NCBI GenBank assembly: GCA_030762175.1
Contig: CM060833.1
Span: 2,767,501-2,831,500, forward strand
Length of the DNA stretch: 64,000 nt
Source: Metallyticus violacea
Lineage: Eukaryota > Arthropoda > Insecta > Mantodea > Metallyticidae
Direction of reading: 5' to 3'
Position numbers and translations under genes: made by a program. The first letter of the stretch is position 1, and every line of letters begins with the position of its first letter. Shown here piece by piece: positions 45,948-56,290 of this stretch. The notes beneath the pieces are model-generated. The model was not told where the DNA came from, did no database searches, and saw only the letters and a list, made by a program, of their open reading frames with translations.

Positions 45948-46256
45948 TTTTTGGTGCCTAAAAAGTAAGGTCGATGGAGATTTGAAGACAAATTTTAAAT
46001 CTGTTCAATGGTATATCCATATTAATTACATTACTTCGGAATTCGCTGAAAAGCAGCCATTATCAGTTCACTGTTAAATAGAAGAAATACTCCAGCATGT
46101 AAATATTGAACATGGAAATTTACGGTTCTACTAAGGAAAAAAAAACCTTTATAAAATAGAAAAATGGATAAAAATATTAGGAGGAACGCAAAGAATCCAC
46201 CTCTATGCTGTGTTTCCTGAGAACGACATTCTGTCGGCTAGGTGCCTCTCATATTG

Positions 46257-46535
46257 CAACAACAACAACAACAATAATAATAATAATAATAATAATAATA
46301 GTTAACATATATATTTTTCAAAGGGAAAATATAGCAAGGTAATTAACCTGTTTGCACTCAGGTATAAGGCAAGCGTCACTTCGGAAAAGTGTATAAATAT
46401 ATAAATATATATATAAAATTATATATATATATATTTATAATTTTCCTTGGATAGTAGATAGGATCGATGCAGATGTGAAGAGATTTTTCATGGGTACAAC
46501 CGCAATAGCTAATTCATTACAAAGAAATGTATATG
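46257..46535 (+). repeat. Microsatellites plus element T tail scrap
   Basis: (AAC)n(AAT)n at 46257-46301 and an AT-rich self-complementary stretch at 46395-46440 precede a diverged element T tail (GATAGTAGATAGGATCGATG, TTTTTCATGGGTACAACCGC, AATAGCTAATTC). Confidence 0.6.
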
Positions 46536-46689
46536 GCAATGGTTGTAGTGAACATAGCTGAAATAAATTTAAGGTTCAGGCAGTCAACTCTCAAGAAGAT
46601 ATGTCACATGCTAAAAAACATCGAGGCTGACATAAGTGATTTCTGCTGATGATACAAATCAAATTGTGGGCAAGTTGGACTCTGAAAGC

Positions 46690-47900
46690 GCATCTATTTA
46701 ATTGTTCGACAATTGCAAGATTCTCCGGTGCAAACAATAGAATGTCCCAGGCAGCGGCACACACAGTGACAGATAAATTCCAGCAAGTAAATACACTGAC
46801 AACAGTAACAAAAGGGGCTTCTTGAAACGTGCCTCATACAAGCAAGTGTTAATATGCTCCATCATTCTTCTATCGAAATCTTCCTCTGAAAGTTTCTGCA
46901 GAATTTGAATGTTATAAGGATGTTGCTTGACACTTTTAAGGATTTTCATTACGGAACTTTGGCTTATATTACGGCATCCAGAAAGTAAGTCCCATTCGCG
47001 CCTAGAGATAGCACCGCTAGTCGGATAGGAATGCGCATGCGCAGGAATAGAGAGGAAGTATGTGGTAATAATGCAGTAAAATTTCAGCTTTGTGACGGCC
47101 GTGGTTACCGCGCTGTGCTAGGAGAAAATGGGTGCTCTGATATTGTCTCCCGCCAACTGCGAAGTTCGTGCAGTCATCCGAGGTTTGCACGCTCAAAAGC
47201 AAAGTCCAGCAGAGATCCATCGCCAATTGTGTCAAGCTTCCGGGAGACAATTTCGTGCACAAGGGAGCGAGACATCTGGGGAATTGACAAGAGAGTTCTG
47301 AAATTGTGAAGCGCCGGTTCTGCTCAATTGCTTGCCGCACACTTTCCAACACTTCTGCCGTCACCAGGGACGGTCGGCCACTACGGTCGTCGTCGTGAAT
47401 ATTGGTTCGTCCTTCAGTGAACTGCCTGCACCATCGTCTTACCATAATGTCGTGTCCATACACTTGACACAATTGGCGATGGATCTCTGCTGGACTTTGC
47501 TTTTGAGCGTGCAAACCTCGGATGACTGCACGAATCTCGCAGTTGGCGGGAGACAATATCAGAGCAGTCATTTTCTCCTAGCACAGCGCGGTAACCACGG
47601 CCGTCACAAGGCTGAAATTTTACTGCATTATTCCTACATACTTCCTCTCTACTCCTGCGCATGCGCATTCCTATCCGACAAGTGGTTCCATTTCCAGGCG
47701 CGATTGGGACTTACTTTCTGGATGGCCCTCGTATAATGACAAATTTATAGTAGAAACTTTTGCACACGGAGGAGAACATCCAATGAAATAATGTCATCAG
47801 TTGTACTTTTCGGACGATCTGATCTTTACGCTTCATTAAATAAATTCACCGCCTCTCTGTGAGATCGATGCATGTCTCCATAGTCAATCATAATTATATT
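46690..47900 (-). pseudogene. IS630/Tc-type transposase split by a foldback element
   Basis: Right part (47740-47900, minus): HREAVNLFNEA, RSDRPKSTTDDIISLDVLLR, the N-terminal helix-turn-helix region. Left part (46690-46970, minus): NISQSSVMKILKSVKQHPYN, IQILQKLSEEDFDRRM, the next family block. The two halves are separated exactly by the 766-bp mariner foldback at 46971-47736, so that element jumped into this older transposase. The catalytic core further left is absent. Confidence 0.7.
46971..47736. mobile_element. Mariner foldback (long inverted-repeat) element
   Basis: The two ends are inverted copies of about 265 bp (46971-47237 and 47465-47736). Each starts GGCATCCAGAAAGTAAG or its complement and includes GCGCATGCGCAGG, a CGGCCGTGGTTACCGCGC block and the first codons of a mariner transposase (LILSPANCEIRAVIRGLHAQ, EIHRQLCQ). 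The minus strand runs further through RRWCRQFTEGRTNIHDDDRS, GRPSLVTAEVLES and NRRFTISELS, about 120 codons, before meeting the inverted arm. There is no catalytic domain. The arms are highly similar, suggesting recent origin. A 184-codon minus frame spans it. Confidence 0.88.
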
Positions 47901-48640
47901 TAGAATTCTTTCCCTTTTGCTCATCATCATACTACAGGTCAGATTTAGCGTTTTAACTAAGATGTTTCTATATCAATATCATTACTGACAAAACACAGTA
48001 AACAAAAGTGTAGATACTTTTAAAAAAGTTCTTACTATATACCCTGCTTATCAAATTACCAACCGTATGTTTATCAGAAAACTCATTATAAGAAATAAAG
48101 AAAATTAAACGAGCAGAATTCGGGTACATGAATTAACTTAAAATGTTGTAGAAGAAATATAATACTAAAATACCAAAAAAATCATTTTAAATTTTTGGTT
48201 CATTAATCGTATTTATTACAAAAATGCCCTAAAGTACAAAAATAAAGTTTTATCAAATGTTAGCTTTACAAGAAACATTTGCATACCAGCTGCACTACGT
48301 CTAAAAAGAAGCTGCGAAATCGTCACAATGCAAGTCCTAATTATCATACTGTTAATAATTTAACTGCTGAGAAATTACAGGCGCTGGGCGCTATTAATTG
48401 AGCCCGGGTTTTATGTAATATTAATTTCAAACATTTACTTAAACTAATTAAATGTGTAGATGAATATAAAACGAAGCATTTGTATGTAAAATAAAACATT
48501 TAATTTCTTTGCTAATCTTCTCTGGACCGCTTCGTGCATGACGCCTGATCGGTTGGTTCAAGCAGCTGGTACCGCAGCGAAAGGGGACAGAAAGTCAGCA
48601 GCTGTGATTGTCACGTAAGTTATACACTAACACTTAAAAG
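47900..48640. other. AT-rich stretch
   Basis: No motif except a GC-richer patch at 48525-48600 (GACCGCTTCGTGC), resembling 9780 weakly. Confidence 0.45.
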
Positions 48641-49038
48641 GCATATTTACTCACTTTTATCAACCAACAAGATGCTGGAACTGACTCCCTTCATTTTCCA
48701 TACATCGGCTTATAAAATAACAATTTCCATCTGCTGACATCTCTGAGAAACGGAAGAAATTTCTTCATGAATAATATTTTTCAGTTTATCTAATGTGTGT
48801 GAGTTTGTTTTTGCACTTTTCCCTGTAATGCGCCCCCAGAGCTAAAAATTGCAATTCTTATTGTGTTTCTGCTAGTCGTAGATCGCATGTTTTGTCAGTC
48901 TTTGAGAATCACCTCACATTTCTTGAGCACTGCTTCAGAATCCGGATTTGTCTTGGGGAATGTGATTGACTCCTTCTCTTGATGCAAGTTTTTCTTGTGC
49001 TATCTGATGGACATATGGAGCACCTGTAAGGTATGTAC
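48640..49038 (-). pseudogene. IS630/Tc-type transposase C-terminus
   Basis: The minus strand reads LWGRITGKSAKTNSHTLDKL, KNIIHEEISSVSQRCQQM, then, after a frameshift, ENEGSQFQHLV. That is the post-catalytic LWG..K..K block through the terminal FQHL motif of this transposase group. TYLTGAPYVHQIAQEKLAS upstream may be a further part. The catalytic blocks are missing. Confidence 0.65.
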
Positions 49039-49048
49039 TAACCTTGGA

Positions 49049-49346
49049 TTTGTTGTTGATTTGATTTATTTACGGACGCTCTTTAGCAGGTCATCAGCGT
49101 CACATTCTATTCAGGGCGTAAAACGGCCGACAAATTTTGCTCAGAGGCCTCTCTTTCAGGCTTGAGGTTCTTTATCGTGCCGTAAATGTACCACACGGGA
49201 CCCACGGCTTTACTTCCCTTCCGAAGAAAGCCATACTTAAGAATTTTACACGCGAAAAAATCCATCGATCCTGGCCGGGTTTGAACCCGCGATCTTGGGT
49301 TTAGAAGGCAAGTATGATCAGCACTATACCACCAGGACCGACCATG
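49049..49346 (-). mobile_element. SINE-A copy 10, near full length
   Basis: Full body and head on the minus strand, ending with ACCACCAGGACCGACC (reverse of the A-box side). Nine-bp direct repeats AACCTTGGA lie at 49040-49048 and 49347-49355. Within the tail side CATCTC is lost (TTTAGCAGGTCATC). Confidence 0.93.
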
Positions 49347-49549
49347 AACCTTGGAGAGATACTATATCCACAGATATAGGCGTTTCAGTTACTGTTCTAT
49401 CAAGCCCCGAAACCAGGGAAGGGCTATTGATTCACCGAGTATTATGATAGCGGTTTTGGTTCCTGACAAAGTAGAGCTGTAATAGCTCTAAACAATATGT
49501 TCAAGATCATGTTTTTTTTTTTTGTTAGGAATCTGTACCTAAAATTTGA

Positions 49550-49922
49550 CACTATTTACTTACACCATATTAGTACCTTTCTTATCACTTGAGGACAATT
49601 TAAACGAAAAATATCGTCTCAGAATGAAAGAACCACCAAATTGAATTGCAGCTGTAGTTTCTTTGTTCCATGATGTTATTGTCCTTTCGTTCACGTGTTG
49701 GAAAACGTGATTGGAGCAAATCTTAAGCCTGTACTGTACACACACAAGTATCAGAAAGAAATACAATATCCACGCAGCAAGTTCAAACAAAGTTATTATC
49801 TTTAAATTACGGACACTGTATAGCCAGGGGTTTGGTCTAACCTTGAGAAAATATTGAAAACGTTCTATGATTACTTTTTTTTTTTATCATTGTTTAATGT
49901 ATAATTTCAATATTGAAGTGCC
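49550..49922. repeat. Repeat E, copy 2
   Basis: Parallel to 43.00-43.38 kb, with CACTGTATAGCCAGGGG, ACCTTGAGAAAATATTG and TCTATGATTACTTTTTT shared. SINE-B copy 6 begins at its right edge. Confidence 0.6.
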
Positions 49923-49926
49923 ACAG

Positions 49927-50365
49927 TCGCACTGATACACACTCAGCAAGGTCGTTAAGGCAAGTACCCATGAGCGGAAGGTCTGGAGTTTGAAACCCAC
50001 CTGACTGAAGTGTATTACAGGTGTTTATCAATCCTCATACGGCCAGGACCGATGAATTTTTTCGGGCGTAAAAATCCTAAGTATGACTTCCTTCGGAAGG
50101 GAAGTAAAGCCGTGGGTCCCGTGTCGTACATTTACGACACAATAAAGAACCCCAAGCCTGAAAGAAGAAGCCTCTGAGCAAAATTAGTCAGCCGTTTCAC
50201 GCCCTGAGTTGAATGGGACGCTGATGACCTGAGATGTTAAAGAGCGTCCATAAATAAATTAATCAATCAATCCTTAAATAAATGATAACATTATCGCATA
50301 TGTATTTGTTAGTGCCTAGCACCCGTAATATCTCTGTACTAAAACGGGCATTAAACAAAAATCTG
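49927..50365 (+). mobile_element. SINE-B copy 6, interrupted by SINE-A
   Basis: The head (AGCAAGGTCGTTAAGGC, CATGAGCGGAAGGTCTGGAG) and body up to TCAATCCTCATA stop at 50039. The body resumes at 50275 (TAAATAAATGATAAC) and runs to ACGGGCATTAAACAAAA. Diverged, older than the SINE-A inside it. Confidence 0.85.
50040..50265 (+). mobile_element. SINE-A copy 11, nested in SINE-B
   Basis: A 5'-truncated SINE-A starts at CGGCCAGGACCGATG and ends with AATTAATCAATCA. Direct repeats ATCAATCCT at 50027-50035 and 50266-50274 flank it. Part of the right repeat overlaps the usual SINE tail, so the duplication length is ambiguous. Confidence 0.9.
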
Positions 50366-50439
50366 ATACAGCTGTGATTTGGTTGCTTTCGTATATTCTC
50401 TTTAGACATTGTGCAGTTGGATATAAACAGTTTCATGAA

Positions 50440-50615
50440 AAATCTTAATATTTCGGGTGAAAAATTTCCCGACGATGAAAATCACGCCTGATTCCGACAA
50501 CAGCCCCAAGAATTTTATGCTGCTGAATTTCAGAGGATTGTCAATGATGGAACAAGTGTCTCAAAGTAAAAAGTATTTTTCCAAGGAGTACTCTTATTGT
50601 TTAAGTTCTATATCC
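50440..50615 (+). pseudogene. Mar-C mariner 3' fragment
   Basis: GGTGAAAAATTTCCCGACGA, FRQQPQEFYAAEFQ-type sequence and the end AGTACTCTTATTGTTTAAG match the Mar-C copy at 3.18-3.37 kb. Only the last 50 or so codons plus the 3' end are present. The frame from 50457 is shifted relative to the transposase. Confidence 0.7.
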
Positions 50616-50619
50616 ATAC

Positions 50620-51085
50620 GTAACAAAACATGGAATGTTTCACTACTTCGAGTAGCAGCTCTAAATTGTTAACATTCAACCTTGTAATTTGAAGATACGT
50701 GCATGAGAGCAAGCGATGCAATAACTTTTTATTGCCTTCCTGCACAGGTTGTTACACGTTCATTGGACCACAGCGGCACGAATGGAAGTATAATAATCTC
50801 ATTCAAGTAGAACAGCTGACCAAGACGAAGATACAGATCTCTTCGGCATCCTTTCATCACACAGATCTAACATATTCGTTATGTTTTTGATGTTTATATT
50901 CCTTGTCCTGTTCTGATACACTACGTGTATAAACGTAGCTTAAGTTCTTTTGTGCACTATGCCTCTTTGCTGCTGGTGATAGAAACTGCTGACCTCGAAA
51001 AGCCTCAGGAACGTAGAGGTCAAGGGGAATCAGCTGGGACACTGTCAGGTTTTGCGTTTGGTTCAATACACCTTACTGAAGAATA
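50620..51085. other. Unassigned stretch
   Basis: No recognised motif; short frames on both strands overlap. Confidence 0.4.
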
Positions 51086-51089
51086 TTTG

Positions 51090-51370
51090 TGTAAACAAGA
51101 AAGTTTCTAGGCTGGAACAAAAAATTCCTTTGAAATTGTTCTTATTTTCAACATCATCTCCTTGTCACCAATACACTCCATCCGGTGACGTTTTAAGCAT
51201 TTTGCACATCAAAGAAATCAGGTTCTTTCAAACTGCGAAATAGTCTAATTGATGCTTTTATTTTCTTCATCGGATAAAATTTTCTTTCCAGCAAGGAAGT
51301 TTCTCAGCCTTGGAAAGAAATTTAAATCGGATGTAGTAAACTCTGGGGAATAAGGCAGAAGTGATAGAAG
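51090..51370 (-). pseudogene. Mariner transposase C-terminal fragment
   Basis: The minus strand reads LPYSPEFTTSDLNFFPRLRN, FLAGKKILSDEENKSIN and a stop, then CAKCLKRHRMECIGDKE in another frame. This is the third catalytic block with its Asp plus the C-terminal helix region. Confidence 0.7.
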
Positions 51371-51559
51371 TCACGGTCCAATTCATTGATTTTCGCCGTT
51401 ACTTTGACACATCACTGTCTTGCTGCAAGATTGCTTCATCCTTGATAAATTCCGCTGTTTCTGACCTTTATTTGTTCCGAAACCTGGAAGGTAGTTCATC
51501 AATAAGCAAAGAACGCAAAGACCTACGCTGCTCTGAAAGTTTGCTTCCGTCTGCAGAAA

Positions 51560-51910
51560 TCATACTCGATGTTAGAGCAAACACATGGTGAGAATCTTCC
51601 ACAATTCAATAATTCAAAGAGTTTCAGGAGGGCCGTGCTTCAACAACAAAGAAGGGTGGTCGGATTTTCCAACCATTACAGTGACGAGACCATGATTAAC
51701 ACAGTTGTCTTAATTGTTCGGGAAGATCAACGAAAAACTGGCAGACATGTTACAGATTTCCCACTGTGCCCTTACACATGGGACGTGTCTGTGTCAGATG
51801 GGTGCCGAGATTGCTGACGCCTGAACAAAAGATGGTGTTAGTGGACGTGTGTAGGGAGCTACAGCATCTGATAACGGAGTATGACGAAGATGACCAGAAT
51901 CCAGAAGTTC
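51560..51910 (+). pseudogene. Mariner transposase N-terminal fragment, opposite strand
   Basis: The plus strand reads INTVVLIVREDQRKTGRHVT and LHMGRVCVRWVPRLLTPEQK, MVLVDVCRELQHL: helix-turn-helix and linker of a mariner. It is back to back with the C-terminal fragment at 51.09-51.37 kb. They could be two halves of one element rearranged by inversion or two unrelated copies. Confidence 0.7.
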
Positions 51911-52099
51911 ATACATTTATTTTGGTTATAATACGTACGCAAAAAGGCACTTAAAAGTGAAAACAGAGAGTGATATCATTCATTATTATTGAAAATGGGT
52001 ATTTAAGATACTTAATACTTTCTTTATTACATAATTAAAGTACTTAAGTTTACTTTTCTTGGTTACAAACAACAAGAAGATATTTTTTTCAAGGTATCA

Positions 52100-52200
52100 A
52101 CTGTCATAGTCAGCCGCTTGTCAGAGAGAAAAATTTTTCACTGTGGAAAAAGAACGTTCTACTTCCACTGAAGTTATTGGAGTATATTTAAAACAAACTA
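52100..52200 (-). pseudogene. hAT dimerisation-domain fragment
   Basis: The minus strand reads YTPITSVEVERSFSTVKNFS, the hAT C-terminal signature in good condition, followed by a stop. This is the same CGGBP1-like group as the fragments at 11-13 kb. Upstream coding (52200-52620, minus) is not readable. Confidence 0.65.
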
Positions 52201-53150
52201 TTTCGGAAAGACATGTCAGTTACAACAGAACATTCCCCTTTCTGGACATTATGGAAATGTTGATCAAAACAAAGTAAAGTTGTTTTGAATAGTCCTGGCG
52301 AATGAGCAAAAGACGCGTAGTGGTTTTTGGTCGAGTTCATTTTCTGTTCATGCATTTATAGGGAAATCAAGTTAGTATCTCTCTTACTTTGGTACTGAAC
52401 ACATTGTAGGGATGGTTTATTGTGCAGCTGTACCGCTCTTATCTTTCTCGCTTGCATTTGTTTGTTATGTTTATGCAGCTGAGAAATTACACCCACCACA
52501 AATTTCCTAGAATTGTCTTGCGCAGGTCGATCCAAGGTCATTTGTCAGGACTATTCAAAACTACAGTACTTCCTCATCTTTCTTTCCTGATTATCATGCC
52601 CGAGTGACTATACGTTTCTTTCACTAAAGAATGTTCTGTTATTTAAAGAAAGTATATGAATGGGTTGAGAAAAAACGTTTTTGACTGCTTGAAAAGAATT
52701 AAATGCATAAAAAATTCTCAATTGATATTTTTGTGAGGTGAATATACCATTTAATGTTTATAACTTTTTTCCATTTCGATTTATTGTAATTCTTTATGCG
52801 CTTTTTAAAATCCTGAATAATCGCAGAAAAATCCATAACGATCCAAAACAGGCAAAGAAAGATTTTAAACCTTAAAATATGCAAGAGAAGCCAAAATAGA
52901 TAAAAAAAAAAGACAAAATAAAAACTGATCCTACCGACCCCAAATGTACCGAAACATGTTCATTTCTATCTGGCTCTTAATTCCACCCGGATGCATTTGG
53001 CTTAACTTCCGGTCTCTGGTGAGGAGCCTTGGCTTCACCATTATGATCCCGAAACTGGAAATCACCTATGGTTTTGTCCGTTCGGCAGTAGCGGAAATTA
53101 AAAAGGATGACTCGTTTATCGTCGTACACGTTGACATCGTTCCTAACCAC
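52200..53150. other. Unassigned stretch
   Basis: A short inverted pair, TTTTGAATAGTCCTGGCG near 52280 and CAGGACTATTCAAAACTACA near 52546, is the only structure seen. A GC-richer patch (52980-53150) encodes no recognised motif. Confidence 0.4.
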
Positions 53151-53164
53151 CACCACTATAATAT

Positions 53165-53462
53165 TGATTGATTTGGTTTATTTACGGACGCCCTTTAACA
53201 TCTGAGGTCATCAGCGTCCCATTCAATTCAGGGCGTGGAACGGTCGACAAATTTTGCTCAGAGGCCTCTTCTTTCAGGCTTGAGGTTCTTTATCGTGCCG
53301 TAAATTTACGACACGGGACCCAACGGCTTTATTTCCCTACCGAAGGAAGCCATACTTAGGATTTTTACGCCCGAAAAAATCCATCGATCCTGGCCGGGTT
53401 TGAACCCGAGATCTTCGGTTTAAGAGGAAAGTATGGTAACCATTACATCACCATGACCGACT
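53165..53462 (-). mobile_element. SINE-A copy 12, full length with 13-bp duplication
   Basis: Complete minus-strand SINE-A from tail (TTTATTTACGGACGCCC) to A-box end (CATCACCATGACCGACT). Perfect 13-bp direct repeats ACCACTATAATAT lie at 53152-53164 and 53463-53475. Confidence 0.95.
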
Positions 53463-53475
53463 ACCACTATAATAT

Positions 53476-54435
53476 GCTCAACTAGTTCACTGTTTGGTTT
53501 TATGGCTGGATTTTTCCGATTGAACTTCTAGAGTGAAAGGAGTCTGACTTTAAGTATAACAAAATCACAATGGATAGAAATCTACGGAGTTTATTAATGT
53601 TTTGTTATTACCACACAACAGTACACTTTTCTGATTACGATAAGCTCTGAGAATATGCAGATTGAATACGAGACAGACGTGTTATGATTTATGTTTCTCT
53701 TACGAAAACTGTACTTTTTGTCCTGTTGTAACTCCTATACTATTTTCATATGTGGATATTAATTAAAACTCATCATTCACCACAAATTTTGTTATTTCTT
53801 CCAAGAAATATTAATCACCGCTTATCTTTACGTAATGTTAAAATACTATTTCTTTATACGGAGTAAGAACCACGATTTCTGCAAATGGAATTTAAAACAA
53901 TTTCTCTGACTGAATCCAACGCATAACTAACAAATTTTGAGATATAAACAGTCACTTATAATAACAGGATTGTAATATTACTATACATTACAATGCATTA
54001 TATTTTCAGCATACGCAAACTAAGCGAATGAAATTCGTTCGTTTCTATTTAGTCGCAACAAAGCTGTCTGTCTCGTGTTTCATTCTTGGTACACATTGTT
54101 AATGTTGTTACGCTTGCCATTGGTTGATTCACTTAGTATTACAATTTTCTTATCTGTCGTTAATCTTTTCATATTCTTGACTATGTATGTGATCCTTTGA
54201 ACCGTTACATTTTTATATTATTAGGTATTGTCATAAATGTCAACAAACAAACATTAACGCATACATTGTAATATCCTTATCTGATACATAAAATCTATAC
54301 AAATGAATTTACTAAATTTATGCCATTTAAAAAGTATTACCAACGAATATTTGTAATTTGAATTGAAAATTAAAGCCCTTATCTAACATAAAAACATGTG
54401 CACATGTTCACGTTTGCTCAATATTTGACCGGAAA
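53476..54435. other. AT-rich stretch
   Basis: Nothing recognised. Confidence 0.5.
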
Positions 54436-54439
54436 AAAC

Positions 54440-54620
54440 AGAATCTGCGTCCCACCCTACATACAGCACGACCCTAGATCCACTGATTTTTTCTGTTCCC
54501 TCGTGTGAAAAACGAGCTGTGGGGCATCATCAACGGCTGTCGTGAAAAATGCGGAAGGTGGTTCTGAAAACATTCAGCATTGGCAGACGCTTTGGGCCAA
54601 TGCCTAGTATAGTTCATAAG
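54440..54620 (+). pseudogene. Possible mariner C-terminal scrap
   Basis: In three frames: HPTYSTTLDP, FFLFPRV and VKNELWGI, then NAEGGSENIQHWQTLW, resembling PPYSPDLAP, FFLFP.LK and the C-terminal W..W helix. Very degraded; low confidence. Confidence 0.35.
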
Positions 54621-55204
54621 TAAAAAAAACTAATTCTCATTCTGTTGATTTGCCCTCATATCATTAAACTCTCTTTCTTTACGTAGAAAGGTGTACATGC
54701 GTATGTATGTATGTTGTTTAATATTATCTTAACAACGCAGACAATTTTATTTACACTAGATCTAAAATGATCATATGATAACAGGCAGTAGACACTAGCG
54801 CTGCGCTGCATAACACGTGAATTAGCACACTATTTCTACTGTGTGACTGGCTTGTGCACGGTTTTGATTACAATGACAAGGAAAATGTTTCAAATGCTGT
54901 TCGTGCACAATGAAAACGGGAGTATGTGCGTCGTCAGTGAGATGCCGCATTCTTTGTCACGGACAGTCACAATTTCCATGTTGTTAATACAAAAACATCG
55001 AGGAGAAAGTTCAATGTTTTACTAAACGTCAAGCGTATTTTTGTGATCTTCCTTTAAAAAGTAAATTATTTCTTATTATACAAAAATAATTACGTACATC
55101 TTCAGGTAAGCAATAAAAACTAATTATTTGTGCAAAGTTAATAATCATACGTTTAAATTAATTTATGTAATATCCGCATTTTTGTATCTACTTTAATTAT
55201 TGAA

Positions 55205-55330
55205 CACCCGGTCGGTGTTTAGTAATGAGGTTGGAGTTAGGGACTTGGGGTCAATCCCAGCAACTGTAAGAGCACTTTGTGTGGGACGAAGTGGCGCCTG
55301 GGCACTTTTCCGCCCTTGTCCCATCCATCT
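55205..55330 (+). repeat. Possible tRNA-like SINE scrap
   Basis: CGGTCGGTGTTTAGTAATGAGG followed by CTTGGGGTCAATCCCAG (split here) resembles degraded A and B boxes, with a GC-rich body (GTGGCGCCTGGGCAC). Only one copy is seen and the match is loose. Confidence 0.25.
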
Positions 55331-55504
55331 TCACCTTCATCATTCCGGATAATGTATTGAAAAGGTCTCAGAATGACTCACAGATTACAACAACAGTTTT
55401 GTTATCAAAACCTGCACACTTCCATAGAAACATGTGTGCAATAATACACGGCTAGATCAAGAATCGTAGTAGCTATAGCTGTTTGTTGTAGTGCATACGG
55501 GAAA

Positions 55505-56290
55505 AATGTCAAATACCGAACATCGAGCGGTTATTAAACACTTGTAACAGATATGACAAACTCTCTAGGGCACTCTGCACCATCGTTTTCAACCGTTTCC
55601 AAGTTCACCACGGAGTTTAAACACAGTCTTGAAGATGGCACAAGCAGCGGACGACCAAAACAGGTCACTACATCGATAAGGCGCACGACGTAGTTCTGCA
55701 GGTTCCGAAATTGCTGAATGTCTGGAAACGCATATGTCACATTATAAAAAATATGGGAAAGGTGGGTGTCGCGATTGCTGACTGAGGATCAAAATACAAA
55801 TCTCTCAGCGAAGTTTGGCCCGTTTTCTTTATGCTTCGATTTGGGACCAATATTGAAACTACTACACACCTGAAACAAAACAATGGAGCATCACGACCCC
55901 CCGAGGTGTGAAGTCGGCGGGGAAGATCATGGAGTCGGTTTTCTGGGATGCCAAGGGTGTACTGCTAATCGTTATCTTCCCAACGGAACATTTATTACTG
56001 CAACGTATTATGTTAACATTTTCGACACATAAAAGACAAAAAATACGCGAGAAAAGGCCGAGTTAATCAATGAAGAATGTCATTTTACATCAGGTCACAT
56101 CACAAATACGTCATTGCAATGGCGAAAATCAATTAATCAGGGTGCCACATCCACCTTATTCCCTCAATTGGCTCCATCCGTTCCACCAACTGAGAAAATT
56201 CCTTGATGGAAAGACATTTTCTCCTGAGAATCGTCACTTGAGGCGTATTTTGCAGGGTTGGAGGAACCTTTCATGATGAGATAAAAGTTT
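55505..56290 (+). pseudogene. Mariner transposase, near full length but dead
   Basis: It begins MSNTEHRAVIKHL with a stop soon after, then ADDQNRSLH-like linker sequence, then NYYTPETKQWSITTPRGV, SAGKIMESVFWDAKGVLLIV and VPHPPYSLNWLHPFHQLRKF, ending LDGKTFSPENRHL. The first catalytic Asp region (normally TMDE..) reads DQY and the HDN block is unreadable. The third block has lost its motif (NWLHP for DLAPSD). Many indels. Confidence 0.75.

Larger units (their letters stand above)
44303..46080 (+). mobile_element. Element T, copy e, the longest array
   Basis: The head (TTCACGCAACAGCTGCGAAAC, 44308-44328, slightly degraded hairpin) is separated by about 500 bp, including an (ATT)n tract, from GTTATTACAGAGCGCTC at 44861. 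Five monomers then lie at about 45040-45170, 45171-45309, 45310-45460, 45461-45603 and 45604-45775. The last has the variant GGTTAACGAACTCGACGAA. A 160-bp AC/ATAC microsatellite follows and then the tail (TTGGTGCCTAAAAAGTAAGG, GATTTGAAGA). The palindromic module is absent. Confidence 0.75.

Noticed and set aside
45626..46077. Long HTYI/MYVC repeat frames on both strands
   Set aside because: Pure translation of the ATAC microsatellite.
47017..47736. Two large overlapping genes on opposite strands (184 and 134 codons)
   Set aside because: Both frames are by-products of the mariner foldback arms; only the minus strand carries transposase sequence.
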